A stretch of DNA of 42,873 bases from a virus. Shown one piece after another: positions 17,979 to 25,365 of this stretch. How positions within the stretch are numbered: the first letter of the stretch is position 1; every line of letters starts with the position of its first letter. The notes beneath the pieces were generated by a model. That model ran no database searches, was not told the DNA's origin, and saw only the letters and a program-made list of their open reading frames with translations. The stretch spans positions 1 to 42,873 of IMG/VR virus record IMGVR_UViG_3300046817_000418, one strand, 5' to 3'. Made by a program: the position numbers and the translations under genes.

Positions 17979-18062
17979 TGTCTGTATCCTTCGTCACGAG
18001 CAGGAAAAAGGATCTCTCACCGGAACGGTTCTTGAGATCTCGATTGCCCGCTGTGACGAAGG
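17979..18062 (-). promoter_or_regulatory. Structured leader of the coat gene with sequestered Shine-Dalgarno
   Basis: CCTTCGTCAC (17988-17997) and GTGACGAAGG (18053-18062) are perfect 10-bp inverted repeats 55 bases apart. On the leftward mRNA the downstream arm contains GAAGG, the only Shine-Dalgarno for the coat ATG, nine bases before it. Paired, it would block ribosome access. The enclosed loop holds a second, terminator-like hairpin (18005-18039). Together they look like a control element for coat synthesis. The structure is read directly; its function is inferred. Confidence 0.6.
18005..18039 (-). terminator. Terminator-like hairpin upstream of coat gene
   Basis: On the leftward strand GATCTC pairs with GAGATC, with an inner ACCG/CGGT stem and a 3-base loop. 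The hairpin is followed by C and then TTTTT, which fits an intrinsic terminator or attenuator lying between scaffold and coat. Confidence 0.55.
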
Positions 18063-18087
18063 GGGTAGACGCAATCACAAACGGATC

Positions 18088-18160
18088 GGCACGACGCAAC
18101 GTCATTACCCGGACGCGGCGGGGGTGGGCACGATGCAACGCCATATACCGGGCGCGGCGG
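18088..18160. repeat. Two imperfect 34-bp direct repeats, 39-bp period
   Basis: Copy 1 begins at 18088 and copy 2 at 18127. They share GGCACGA-GCAACG and ACCGG/CCCGG-CGCGGCGG with a few substitutions, and a short third start (GGCACGGCT) follows near 18165. They occupy most of the remaining scaffold-coat gap. They could be protein or RNA binding sites, or a slipped duplication. Confidence 0.55.
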
Positions 18161-18187
18161 TTTCGGCACGGCTACTCGGTCAGGCGG

Positions 18188-18940
18188 TCAACGCCCCTGC
18201 TTCCGCTGTTCAAGATCCTGCTTCATCCAGCGGTCAACGAGCGTCTGAGCATCGGCGGTGTATTCGTTGAATACTGGCGAGGCGCGTCCCACGACGGGGC
18301 GGATCGGCGCCGGGGCGCGAGTAACAGGGGGCGCGAGGCGGTTGTCACCGTTCGCGGCGGTTCGTGGCGGCACCGGAGCGCCGTCGATCGTGGCGGCGTA
18401 TTTGCCCAATGCCACGGCCCGCGCCCGTTCGGTGCGCAGCCCGGCGATCCGCTCGACCTCCTCTGGATCGGCGGCCAGCGCGGCGGTGACTTTGACGCCA
18501 TCCGGCATCTCGACGAGCAGCGCGGCGAGGCCCGCGTCGGCGCCCATCTTCACCAGGTCGTCGCAACGCTGCTTCCAGTCGGAGAACTGCGCCGAACCCT
18601 GCTGGTGAAATGTTTCGGTTCTGACCTGCGCCTCGACCTCGCCGCGCATCTGCGCCCGCTCACGCATGTGGCGTTGCTCGGGCGTTTCGTCCTGCGGCGC
18701 GACCTGGGCAGCCTGTTGACGGTAAAACTTCAGTTCCCGTTCGCGCTCTTGATCTCGCCGCTCGGCAGCGGTCAGGCGAGCCGAGAGTTCGGCGAAACGG
18801 CGATCGCGTTTGCTTTGGCGTTCCTCTTGTTCCGTCCCGTCGCCACCGTCCGGCGTGGACTCTTGTGGCGGTGTCGGGGGATCTGGAACGGGCGGGATGA
18901 CATCGGGGATCGATGCGGGGTCTGTTGTTGATTCACTCAT
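18188..18940 (-). CDS. Scaffold protein (250 aa)
   Basis: The acidic, Pro-rich N-terminus (PDVIPPVPDPPTPP) leads to a long charged helix (KRDRRFAELSARLTAAERRDQERERELKFYRQQ) and a Gly/Pro linker. It ends with DRWMKQDLEQRKQGR, a basic helix like the coat-binding helix-turn-helix at the P22 scaffold C-terminus. P22 scaffold is 303 aa. It lies between the portal block and the coat gene, as in P22-like order. It guides coat assembly inside the procapsid and is expected to leave before packaging. Confidence 0.78.
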   Translation of the reverse strand: MSESTTDPASIPDVIPPVPDPPTPPQESTPDGGDGTEQEERQSKRDRRFAELSARLTAAERRDQERERELKFYRQQAAQVAPQDETPEQRHMRERAQMRGEVEAQVRTETFHQQGSAQFSDWKQRCDDLVKMGADAGLAALLVEMPDGVKVTAALAADPEEVERIAGLRTERARAVALGKYAATIDGAPVPPRTAANGDNRLAPPVTRAPAPIRPVVGRASPVFNEYTADAQTLVDRWMKQDLEQRKQGR

Positions 18941-18955
18941 GGGGATTACTCGGTA

Positions 18956-19189
18956 TTACCTCGGTGCGTTCGGCGTGCCTTCGATGAGCGTGACCGGCCC
19001 ATCGTCGGGTTCAGGTCGGGCCATGGTGCCGCGCAGCACGGCGATCTCGGCCTCCAGTTCGAGGACGCGGTAATGCAACCGGTCGCTCTCCTCGATCAGC
19101 CGGTCGCGCTCTGCGATAAATTCAGCCAACAAGCCGCGCAGGCGCAGGATCTCGACGGCCTGGATGGAGGCGACGGCGTCCTCGCTCAT
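18956..19189 (-). CDS. Short coiled-coil protein (77 aa)
   Basis: The chosen ATG gives MSEDAVASIQAVEILRLRGLL followed by AERDRLIEESDRLHYRVLELEAEIAVLRGTM, almost entirely heptads with Leu at a/d positions. The C-terminal 18 residues are Pro/Asp-rich. A weak ribosome-binding site and a position just ahead of the scaffold suggest a small assembly helper. Function unknown. Its start region overlaps the opposing extended -10 promoter at 19201. Confidence 0.55.
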   Translation of the reverse strand: MSEDAVASIQAVEILRLRGLLAEFIAERDRLIEESDRLHYRVLELEAEIAVLRGTMARPEPDDGPVTLIEGTPNAPR

Positions 19190-19200
19190 TGCTGTGGATC

Positions 19201-19209
19201 TGCTATAAT
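19201..19209 (+). promoter_or_regulatory. Extended -10 promoter facing right
   Basis: TGCTATAAT is a perfect extended -10 (TGn plus consensus TATAAT) 70 bases before the ATG of the 63-aa gene at 19280. No good -35 is present, as allowed for extended -10 promoters. It is the best rightward promoter in the head region. Confidence 0.6.
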
Positions 19210-19279
19210 GCGGGGCGGTTGGTACGTTCCCGCGTGCCAACCACCCCTGACCACGCCCTTGGTTGAGAAGGAACGAGGC

Positions 19280-19471
19280 ATGCCGACACTTGTAGCCCGC
19301 GAATACACCTGGAATGAGACGGAAGCTGGCGAGACGTTCGTTGAACGCGCCATCGCGAGCGGCGCCGACCCCGACACGATGCGAGCCATCGCGCGGCTTG
19401 CCGAGGACACCGACGAAGCGGTCGCGCTGTGGGAGTTCATCACCGATTATCGTCGGGTTGGAGGGCGTTAG
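19280..19471 (+). CDS. Small acidic helical protein transcribed against the late operon (63 aa)
   Basis: AAGGA lies just before the ATG. The protein MPTLVAREYTWNETEAGETF... is acidic, with ADPDTMRAIARLAEDTDEAVALWEFI forming two helices. It has its own promoter and overlaps the end of the convergent DUF-type gene by 32 bp. A small independently expressed cargo gene within a late structural block fits the idea of a moron, possibly active in a lysogen or early in infection. No family is recognised. Confidence 0.6.
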   Translation: MPTLVAREYTWNETEAGETFVERAIASGADPDTMRAIARLAEDTDEAVALWEFITDYRRVGGR

Positions 19472-21188
19472 CCGCGCCAGCGCCGACCGTCGCCGCGAGA
19501 GGCGTCAACAGCGGCTTCTTGCCGCGCACGAAGTCCAGCAGCGCCTTCGTGGGCGTACCACCACGCGCCGCCGCCGTGGTCTGAAGGCGGTTCTCGACCG
19601 CGCCCATGAATGAAGTCGGCAATGAGCGCAGCCCAGTCACGCGGCCACCTCCGACCCACAGCGCCGCCTGAAGCTGCGCCGGCGTGATGCCCATCTCACG
19701 CGCCAGATCCTGCTGGAATCCCTCCAGGGCGCCGTAATGGTTCGCCTCCGGCACGTCTTTCCACGCCTGCGGGATATCCAGCGCCTGGTCCATCGTGATC
19801 CGGCCCGATTTCACCGCGTCGCGCCAGTTGATCTTGTCACCCACCTTCACGCCGATGGACGGGTAGTTCACATCGGCCGTCTGCGTCGTATTGAGGAACT
19901 CCGGGTCTTTGGACAGCATGCCGATGAGCCGCAGGTTGTGCTTGTCCACCGTCACAGGCTGCTGATTGCCGCTCAGATTGGCGTCGAAACTGGCCCGCTT
20001 GGGGCGCATGGCCGGGTCCAGCGGGTCGCCGCCCGCGATGTCGGAGTAGGCGCCAAACTGAGTGTTCTGCATCTTGTGGCCGTAGGGCGAGATGAGATCG
20101 GCGACCGATTGGACCGGGTCGCCCTGGCGCTCCTTGATGTTGTAATAAGACGCGGTCCTGATGTTCTGGCCCACGTCGGAACCGGCGCTGACCGCCCCGA
20201 TCGTTCGCATATATTGCCCGAAAGTCGCATTGCCCTGCTCCGGACCCAATTCGGAGACGAACGCGAGGCGCAGCGGCTCGGCGTTGTACCAGTAGGCGCC
20301 GCCCGCCTTCAATCCCGCCTCCGCGACCGTTCTCAGTTTCGCGCGGATATCAGGGTCGGTGGTGGCGTCGATGATGTGCGGCGGCAACCCCTTCCTGCGT
20401 CCGGCGTCTGGGTCGATGCGGGCCAGATCCTCCTGCGGCACGTCGGGCACGCGCCAGGTGTCGGACAAGTCGAACACCTGACCAGGCCGCGCCGGGGAGC
20501 CCGACTGGATCATGCTTTCCGGAACTGGCCCCGTATTGGTTGACGGGACGATATCACCGTAAGCGGGCAATCCCAGGCTCTCCAACGTCGCGTCGGCGTT
20601 AGAGCCCATGCGGCCGGCCGTCGCCGTCGCCACGCCGCGGGTCGGCGGCGCGGCCCAAATGGCGCTCCGGACGGGCGCGTTGTTGTGACCGATCCCGAAG
20701 GCGGCCGGGATGTCCTCCACGGGCGCCGCGGCGGGGTCGATTGTCTCGTAGCCAGCACTGACACGGCGAAACGGCGCACGAACGCGGCCGACACTTCCTA
20801 CGACGGCCCCCATATCGGCTGTTCCGAAGCCCATGGCGGGATTGTCGAGGCGCGCCTGACCCTGCGTCGTCAACTCGCCCGTCGCCGGGTTCACATACTG
20901 CCCGACCGGGCCGGCGTAGTTGGTCGGCTGTGGCATTCCCATAGACTGAAGCGTCTCGGTGCCCACCGGATTATCGGGGTTCCAGATCGGCGCCGCGGGT
21001 CGGCTGCCCTGCATCTTGGCCAGCATCTGGCCCATCCACTGCCCGACCGCGTCCGCCCCGGCGCCGATGGAAGGCGCGCCGACGCTCGTATCCGCCCCGT
21101 CCGTGATCCAGGGAGCGGCGTAGGCGGCGGCGCGGGCCAGCGGGTTGTCGCTGTCCGTGTCACCGTAAGAGAGGGCGTTACGGGCCAC
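19440..21188 (-). CDS. Large phage protein of the YWYN-EPLR family (possibly DUF7178), 582 aa
   Basis: The GTG start lies in the end of the portal gene (VARNALSYGDTDSDNPLARAAAY). The first 240 residues are Gly/Pro-rich and loosely ordered. From about 255 a compact domain follows with ordered blocks: AGGAYWYNAEPLRLAFVSELG, YMRTIGAVSAGSDVGQNIRTASYY, ISPYGHKMQ, PKRASFDANLSGNQQPVTVDKHNLR, MGITPAQLQAALWVGGGRVTGLRS. I have seen this block order in phage proteins near portals and ejection genes, possibly listed as DUF7178. It is probably a virion protein; no catalytic residues can be named with confidence. Confidence 0.62.
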   Translation of the reverse strand: MARNALSYGDTDSDNPLARAAAYAAPWITDGADTSVGAPSIGAGADAVGQWMGQMLAKMQGSRPAAPIWNPDNPVGTETLQSMGMPQPTNYAGPVGQYVNPATGELTTQGQARLDNPAMGFGTADMGAVVGSVGRVRAPFRRVSAGYETIDPAAAPVEDIPAAFGIGHNNAPVRSAIWAAPPTRGVATATAGRMGSNADATLESLGLPAYGDIVPSTNTGPVPESMIQSGSPARPGQVFDLSDTWRVPDVPQEDLARIDPDAGRRKGLPPHIIDATTDPDIRAKLRTVAEAGLKAGGAYWYNAEPLRLAFVSELGPEQGNATFGQYMRTIGAVSAGSDVGQNIRTASYYNIKERQGDPVQSVADLISPYGHKMQNTQFGAYSDIAGGDPLDPAMRPKRASFDANLSGNQQPVTVDKHNLRLIGMLSKDPEFLNTTQTADVNYPSIGVKVGDKINWRDAVKSGRITMDQALDIPQAWKDVPEANHYGALEGFQQDLAREMGITPAQLQAALWVGGGRVTGLRSLPTSFMGAVENRLQTTAAARGGTPTKALLDFVRGKKPLLTPLAATVGAGAANALQPDDNR

Positions 21189-23358
21189 CGGAGGCCGCTC
21201 CGTTGGTCCCAGCCTGCGGCGGCATCGGGTTGACCTTGGCCTGTAGCACGCCCTCAAGCTCGGCGTGGTTATGAATGTGCGGCGTAATGTCCGTCTGCTG
21301 CATGTTCTCCCAAAGTTGGCGGGCAATCATCTGCACCAGCATCGGATCGACCGCCCCGATGGCCTTCAGCCGATCCGTTTCCGCTTTATAGCTGTCCGTC
21401 TCAAGTTCCTGGCTCTTGTCCTTGGCCATCTCCTCCGCGTGGACCAGCTGCGCCTTGAGGCTGGCGATCTCGGCGTCCGCCTTCTGGAGCAGCCCTTGCG
21501 CCTGCTGCTGCGCCTGTTGCGCCTGTTGCGCGATCTGCTGAACCTGTGGATCAGGCCCCGCGCGATACTGCGGCGGCAACCCGCGTTTCAGCCGGTCGGC
21601 GAGTTCGTCAGCGCCGGGAAAGTCCGAATTATCGGCCCAAAAGTCGCCGACGATCTGAAACGCCGCCGGATTCTGCTTCATGATCTCGGAGAACGCGTTT
21701 GCCGCTTCCTGCCGCTGCGTGCCGTAACTCGGTCCCACATCGGCCTCAACGTCATATGTCCCGACATTCGGATTAAATATCACGGTCGGATCGGGCTTCT
21801 CCGGGTCTTCGGTCTGCTGCTGCGCCTGCCCTGGCGTCAGCGGCACGGGGTTGCCGTCCGGCCCAGGTGCTATCTGCTGGTGCGCCTCGGGAGCCTTCGG
21901 ATCGACCACGACCTTGTTCTCGCTGCCGTCCTCGGCCAGCATCATCGTCACGCGGCGCACATCGTAGATTTTCGGGATCAGGTCGATCAGGATGCGGCCG
22001 ATCTGGCGGATCGCCTTCGCCTGATTGTCGATGTAATGGTAAGTCGCCGTATCGCCCTGGCGCTGCCGCTGCTGAATGGCTATGCCGCTGCGCTCGTTGG
22101 ACGGCATACCCAATTCGGCCTGATACTGGCCGGTGACGGACATCAGATCCTGCCGCGCGATGGTCATGCCGGTGATGTAAGCCTGGGCCATCGTCGGCGG
22201 CTCGACGCGGGCCGGCGCCGGGATTTCCTTTCCCGCCTCGTCCAGCCCGTTGTAGATCAGCACCGACCAGTTCTTGATGTTCGCCGTGGACCACTGTGGC
22301 TCGTGGCCCATGATCGCCTGCGCGGTGGCCACGTAGGGCGTCTTGGTTTGCAACGCGACCTGCTCGACAGCGGCGCTCGCCCAGTAATTATAGATACGTT
22401 GCGCGTCGATTTGCGCCCGTGTGTGCCCCTTGCGGTCGAGCACACCGTCAATCACCGTCTCCTCGCCAAGAAATGGCACGATCGGGATGTATTTGCCCGG
22501 CCACTCGCGGCGATCGATCACCTTGTCGCCCGACAGCTTGAACCACTCGATTTCCGGCACCGCGACTTCGCGGCTCTTGACGATGCGCGGCTTGATCTGC
22601 TCCCTCAACTCGTCCGGGATCTCGCTGTCGGGCACCACGGCGCCGTTGTCGAGCATGTGGATCGTCTCGTTCGCGACGTTCTTGCGCCAGTATTCGGCGA
22701 TCCTGACGTGGTCCTTGTCGTTCCACCCGTCCGAGTGATCGAGCGTGGCCGGCGCGGTGTTCTCGGCGTCCCCGAACTCCTCCTCATACCTGTCCCTCGG
22801 GATGTCCTCGAACACGAACGCGAAATTCATGTCCGATTTGTCGTACATCTTCGCATCCGGGTCCATGTAAATAGTGCGCGGATCAGCGACGCGGCGAATG
22901 AACAGGTCGAGGTCGAAACTTTCGTTGTCCACGTAATCCGTCTCGACGCGGACGTAGCCAATGCCGCTCTCGACCTGATGATACGTCGCCGTGGAATACG
23001 CATCGACGGCCTTGCTGGTGTATTCGATGCGGCGAATGATGCCGCTGAACACCTGCGCCGCTTCGTATGTGGCGCGACCGCCGACCGGGCTGATTTTAAT
23101 CTGTGCCTTATTTTGCCTCGCGTCGTTCACGACCTGAAGCACGTGTTGCCTCGTCTGATTGTATGTAAGACAAGGTCTATTGCCACGCTCGGATCTTACA
23201 TTCGTATCCCATTGCCAACCATTTTGCGCGTCTCCATTATTGAACTTCGTATCAAATAACGCTCTTTCCCTGGCCTGACTCTCCCACCCAACGCAACGCT
23301 CAAATCTGGCCTTGGCCTCCTTCAGTATTTCAGCATCCCCGAGTTTATTGCGTGCCAT
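21178..23358 (-). CDS. Portal protein, P22 gp1-like (726 aa)
   Basis: The size is almost the same as that of P22 portal (725 aa). Diagnostic blocks include WESQARERALFDTKFNNGD, LTYNQTRQHVLQVVNDARQNKAQIKI, DLDLFIRRVADPRTIYMDPDAK, WFKLSGDKVIDRREWPGKYIPIVPFLG and MSVTGQYQAELGMPSNERSGIAIQQRQ. The C-terminal 150 residues contain a Gln-rich helix (QQIAQQAQQAQQQAQGLLQKADAEI) resembling the portal barrel. It forms the dodecameric ring through which DNA is packaged and ejected. Confidence 0.92.
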   Translation of the reverse strand: MARNKLGDAEILKEAKARFERCVGWESQARERALFDTKFNNGDAQNGWQWDTNVRSERGNRPCLTYNQTRQHVLQVVNDARQNKAQIKISPVGGRATYEAAQVFSGIIRRIEYTSKAVDAYSTATYHQVESGIGYVRVETDYVDNESFDLDLFIRRVADPRTIYMDPDAKMYDKSDMNFAFVFEDIPRDRYEEEFGDAENTAPATLDHSDGWNDKDHVRIAEYWRKNVANETIHMLDNGAVVPDSEIPDELREQIKPRIVKSREVAVPEIEWFKLSGDKVIDRREWPGKYIPIVPFLGEETVIDGVLDRKGHTRAQIDAQRIYNYWASAAVEQVALQTKTPYVATAQAIMGHEPQWSTANIKNWSVLIYNGLDEAGKEIPAPARVEPPTMAQAYITGMTIARQDLMSVTGQYQAELGMPSNERSGIAIQQRQRQGDTATYHYIDNQAKAIRQIGRILIDLIPKIYDVRRVTMMLAEDGSENKVVVDPKAPEAHQQIAPGPDGNPVPLTPGQAQQQTEDPEKPDPTVIFNPNVGTYDVEADVGPSYGTQRQEAANAFSEIMKQNPAAFQIVGDFWADNSDFPGADELADRLKRGLPPQYRAGPDPQVQQIAQQAQQAQQQAQGLLQKADAEIASLKAQLVHAEEMAKDKSQELETDSYKAETDRLKAIGAVDPMLVQMIARQLWENMQQTDITPHIHNHAELEGVLQAKVNPMPPQAGTNGAASGGP

Positions 23359-23375
23359 CGCCTATTGATCCGCGC

Positions 23376-23403
23376 TTGAAAACAGCGCCGATAGCGATAT
23401 GAT
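23376..23403 (+). promoter_or_regulatory. Promoter for HNH/AP2 gene
   Basis: TTGAAA (23376-23381), a 16-bp spacer and TATGAT (23398-23403) match a sigma70-type promoter. It points away from the portal and toward the HNH gene at 23471. Confidence 0.6.
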
Positions 23404-23470
23404 GCGGACACCTGGAACCGCGACAACGGCTCCAGGCACCCTGACCACTGACCCTGTGACGAGGATCGAA

Positions 23471-24004
23471 ATGGCTGTCAAACCCCTACCATCGCGCGAA
23501 CTCGTGCGCCAGTTGCTCGACTACAACGCGGCTACCGGCGATTTCACATGGTTGCCAAGAGGGCCTGAGATGTTCTCGCATATCAAAGCGTTCCGTATTT
23601 GGAACGCCAGATATTCGGGCAAGTTGGCCGGACATATCACCGAGAATGGCTACCTTATCGTCCGTCTCTATCCGACCGTTTTCATGGCTCACCGTCTGGC
23701 GTGGCTGCTTGTGTATGGCGAGCCCGTCCCAGAGATCGACCATATCGACCGGGACAGGTCGAACAACCGCATCGCCAATCTGCGAGCCGCGACGCGCGGA
23801 CAGAACCGGGCCAACTCCGGCACATCCAAGAACAGCACCACTGGCGTCAAAGGCGTGAACGCTCACAAGAACAGGTTCCACGCTCGGATTATGCACAACG
23901 GTGACGCAATCCATTTGGGATCGTTCAGGACAGTCCAAGAGGCCGCCGAGGCACGCCGGAAGGCCGCTGAACGGCTGCACGGGGAGTTCACTCGTCACGA
24001 GTAG
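23471..24004 (+). CDS. HNH homing endonuclease with AP2-like C-terminus (177 aa)
   Basis: The N-terminal part (LLDYNAATGDFTWLPRG, AGHITENGYLIVRLYPTVFMAHRLAWLLVYGEPVPEIDHIDRDRSNNRIANLRAATRGQN) is a classic HNH_3/NUMOD-type motif with the EIDHIDRDRSNN core. The C-terminal TTGVKGVNAHKNRFHARIMHNGDAIHLGSFRTVQEAAEA is an AP2-type DNA-binding domain. It stands between the portal and the Ig-like gene, is opposite in direction, ends 3 bp from the convergent gene, and has its own promoter. Its homing site is expected in the uninterrupted junction of related phages. Confidence 0.9.
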   Translation: MAVKPLPSRELVRQLLDYNAATGDFTWLPRGPEMFSHIKAFRIWNARYSGKLAGHITENGYLIVRLYPTVFMAHRLAWLLVYGEPVPEIDHIDRDRSNNRIANLRAATRGQNRANSGTSKNSTTGVKGVNAHKNRFHARIMHNGDAIHLGSFRTVQEAAEARRKAAERLHGEFTRHE

Positions 24005-24007
24005 CGG

Positions 24008-24466
24008 CTACTCCACCGCCACCGCGTTGGACATCGGCGCGGCGGTCGTGCCGAGGGCGTTCGTGGCGCTGACGACGCATGCGAGGCTGTGGCCGCTGTC
24101 GTCGGGCTGCACCGTGTAGGTGGGGTCGGTGGCGCCGGCGACGGCCACGCCATCATTGTGCCAGGCGTAGGCGTAGGCCGTCGGCTCGCCCATCCAGTTG
24201 CCCATGGTGCATGAAAGCGTCGCGCCGGTCTGCGAGACAAATGGCACATCGACGTTGACCGGCGGCCCAACCGCGGCGACCTGCGCGGCGACGAGGGCCG
24301 CGATCTCGCGAGCGTGCGTGCGGTCGTTGTTGAGCCAGTCGCCGGCCAGCAGCAACAGCAGACGCGACTGATCGGCGGCGGCGTCTCGGGGCGTGGCGGC
24401 TCTGGTCGCCGGTTTGGCGAGCGCCGCCTTGTCGTCGTCGTCTTTGTGCGTCGGGTGCATGGCCAT
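24008..24466 (-). CDS. Ig-like domain protein (152 aa)
   Basis: The N-terminal 60 residues are charged and helical (HKDDDDKAALAKPATRAATPRD, then QSRLLLLLAGDWLNNDR). Residues 70-152 form an Ig-like sandwich: VDVPFVSQTGATLSCTMGNWMGEP, AYAWHNDGVAVAGATDPTYTVQPDDSG, LACVVSATNALGTT. Such domains on phage virions are thought to bind cell-surface sugars or mucus. The gene follows the membrane/coiled-coil gene with one base between. A surface decoration role is likely but not shown. Confidence 0.65.
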   Translation of the reverse strand: MAMHPTHKDDDDKAALAKPATRAATPRDAAADQSRLLLLLAGDWLNNDRTHAREIAALVAAQVAAVGPPVNVDVPFVSQTGATLSCTMGNWMGEPTAYAYAWHNDGVAVAGATDPTYTVQPDDSGHSLACVVSATNALGTTAAPMSNAVAVE

Positions 24467-24467
24467 G

Positions 24468-24782
24468 TTACTTCGCCTTTTCCATTGACTTCAGTCGTTC
24501 ATCGACGCGGCCGAGGCCCTCTTTCAGCGCCGCGTCGGTGGCCTCAAGCTGGCGCCTGACATCACCGACGACCTTGCGATTGTCTTCCATTATTGAGCGC
24601 ATCGTGTTCACATCTGTTCTCAGCACATCGACCCGCTTTTCGAGGTGATGCACCGAAGCGAGCCACGCGGTGGCCGCGACGACGCCGCCGATGATCGTGC
24701 CGACGAGGGCCATGATGGTGGCGGCGAGGCCGATGTTGGTTCTGACCCAACTGGCGACCGTTTCCGCCACGTCATTGACCAA
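24468..24782 (-). CDS. Holin-like membrane protein with C-terminal coiled coil (104 aa)
   Basis: One strong membrane segment (NIGLAATIMALVGTIIGGVVAATAWLA) is followed by a charged helix with heptads (HHLEKRVDVLRTDVNTMRSIMEDN...LGRVDERLKSMEKAK). This size and layout occur in phage holins and spanins but are not specific. The first codon is TTG at 24782 (another start at GTG 24770 is possible). It lies between the terminase-side membrane genes and the Ig-like gene, a usual place for lysis genes. No endolysin is nearby, so the holin label is provisional. Confidence 0.45.
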   Translation of the reverse strand: MVNDVAETVASWVRTNIGLAATIMALVGTIIGGVVAATAWLASVHHLEKRVDVLRTDVNTMRSIMEDNRKVVGDVRRQLEATDAALKEGLGRVDERLKSMEKAK

Positions 24783-24907
24783 AACTCATGATATCAATCG
24801 AAATATCGCGGATTTCCGCCCGATCCTGCATCTCGGGAACGCGATAAAACGTCTGTTTGCGGACGCATCCGAGGATTGTACGAGCGTTAGGTTCGCGTGA
24901 AACGGCG
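24783..24907. other. Gap of 125 bp with no clear gene
   Basis: The leftward frame stays open through this gap as an extension past the 74-aa gene but has no ribosome-binding site. The sequence is less GC-rich than its surroundings (ATATCAATCGAAATATCG). It may hold an RNA control element; I see no named signal. Confidence 0.3.
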
Positions 24908-25132
24908 CTAACAACCGCCCATCCTTTTGATCTGCACCCCCAACAAAGTCGGATGATCACGATGTTCGCCTGGAAAGCCCCAGATCCTGACAGCCTCTGA
25001 AAGCAGGCAATCGTAGGTCTCGTCCGCCAGTGTCATTTCCTCGATCGGCGACAGTCCCTGTTTATATCGTTCCTCATTCCGATGAAGAATCGCCCGCATC
25101 ACCAAGGGTAGGGTTAGTTTATCGTCATCCAT
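24908..25132 (-). CDS. Small protein of unknown function (74 aa)
   Basis: MDDDKLTLPLVMRAILHRNEERYKQGLSPIEEM is a soluble helical protein with a C-terminal GVQIKRMGGC. The start overlaps the stop of the upstream membrane protein (ATGA), which supports it as a real gene. No family is recognised. Confidence 0.6.
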   Translation of the reverse strand: MDDDKLTLPLVMRAILHRNEERYKQGLSPIEEMTLADETYDCLLSEAVRIWGFPGEHRDHPTLLGVQIKRMGGC

Positions 25133-25365
25133 CACCGCACCCTCGGCATGCCGCCCGCACAGGTCAGCAGATCCCAACAGAACCAAATCAAAACGATCAG
25201 CACGAACGCTATCAGAACGATATTGAGCACCTGCATCACCACGCTACCCGCGACGCCGAGCCAGCCGAGGACGGTGGGCAGGATGAGGCGCACGATCGCC
25301 ACGACGGCGGCGATGACGATCAGCCAGATCAGCAATGACACGAACCATGCGGCGCTAAAGCACAT
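25132..25365 (-). CDS. Two-helix membrane protein (77 aa), possible holin
   Basis: Two hydrophobic segments are visible: WFVSLLIWLIVIAAVVAIVRLIL (about 7-29) and VVMQVLNIVLIAFVLIVLIWFCW (about 42-64), joined by a short TVLGWLG loop, with a short CAGGMPRVR tail. Class II holins have this form. The start overlaps the TerL stop by one base (TGATG). Lysis is the first guess, but any small inner-membrane function is possible. Confidence 0.6.
   Translation of the reverse strand: MCFSAAWFVSLLIWLIVIAAVVAIVRLILPTVLGWLGVAGSVVMQVLNIVLIAFVLIVLIWFCWDLLTCAGGMPRVR

Noticed and set aside
21265-23259. 664-aa plus-strand frame opposite the portal
   Set aside because: Antisense of a certain portal gene; no motif.
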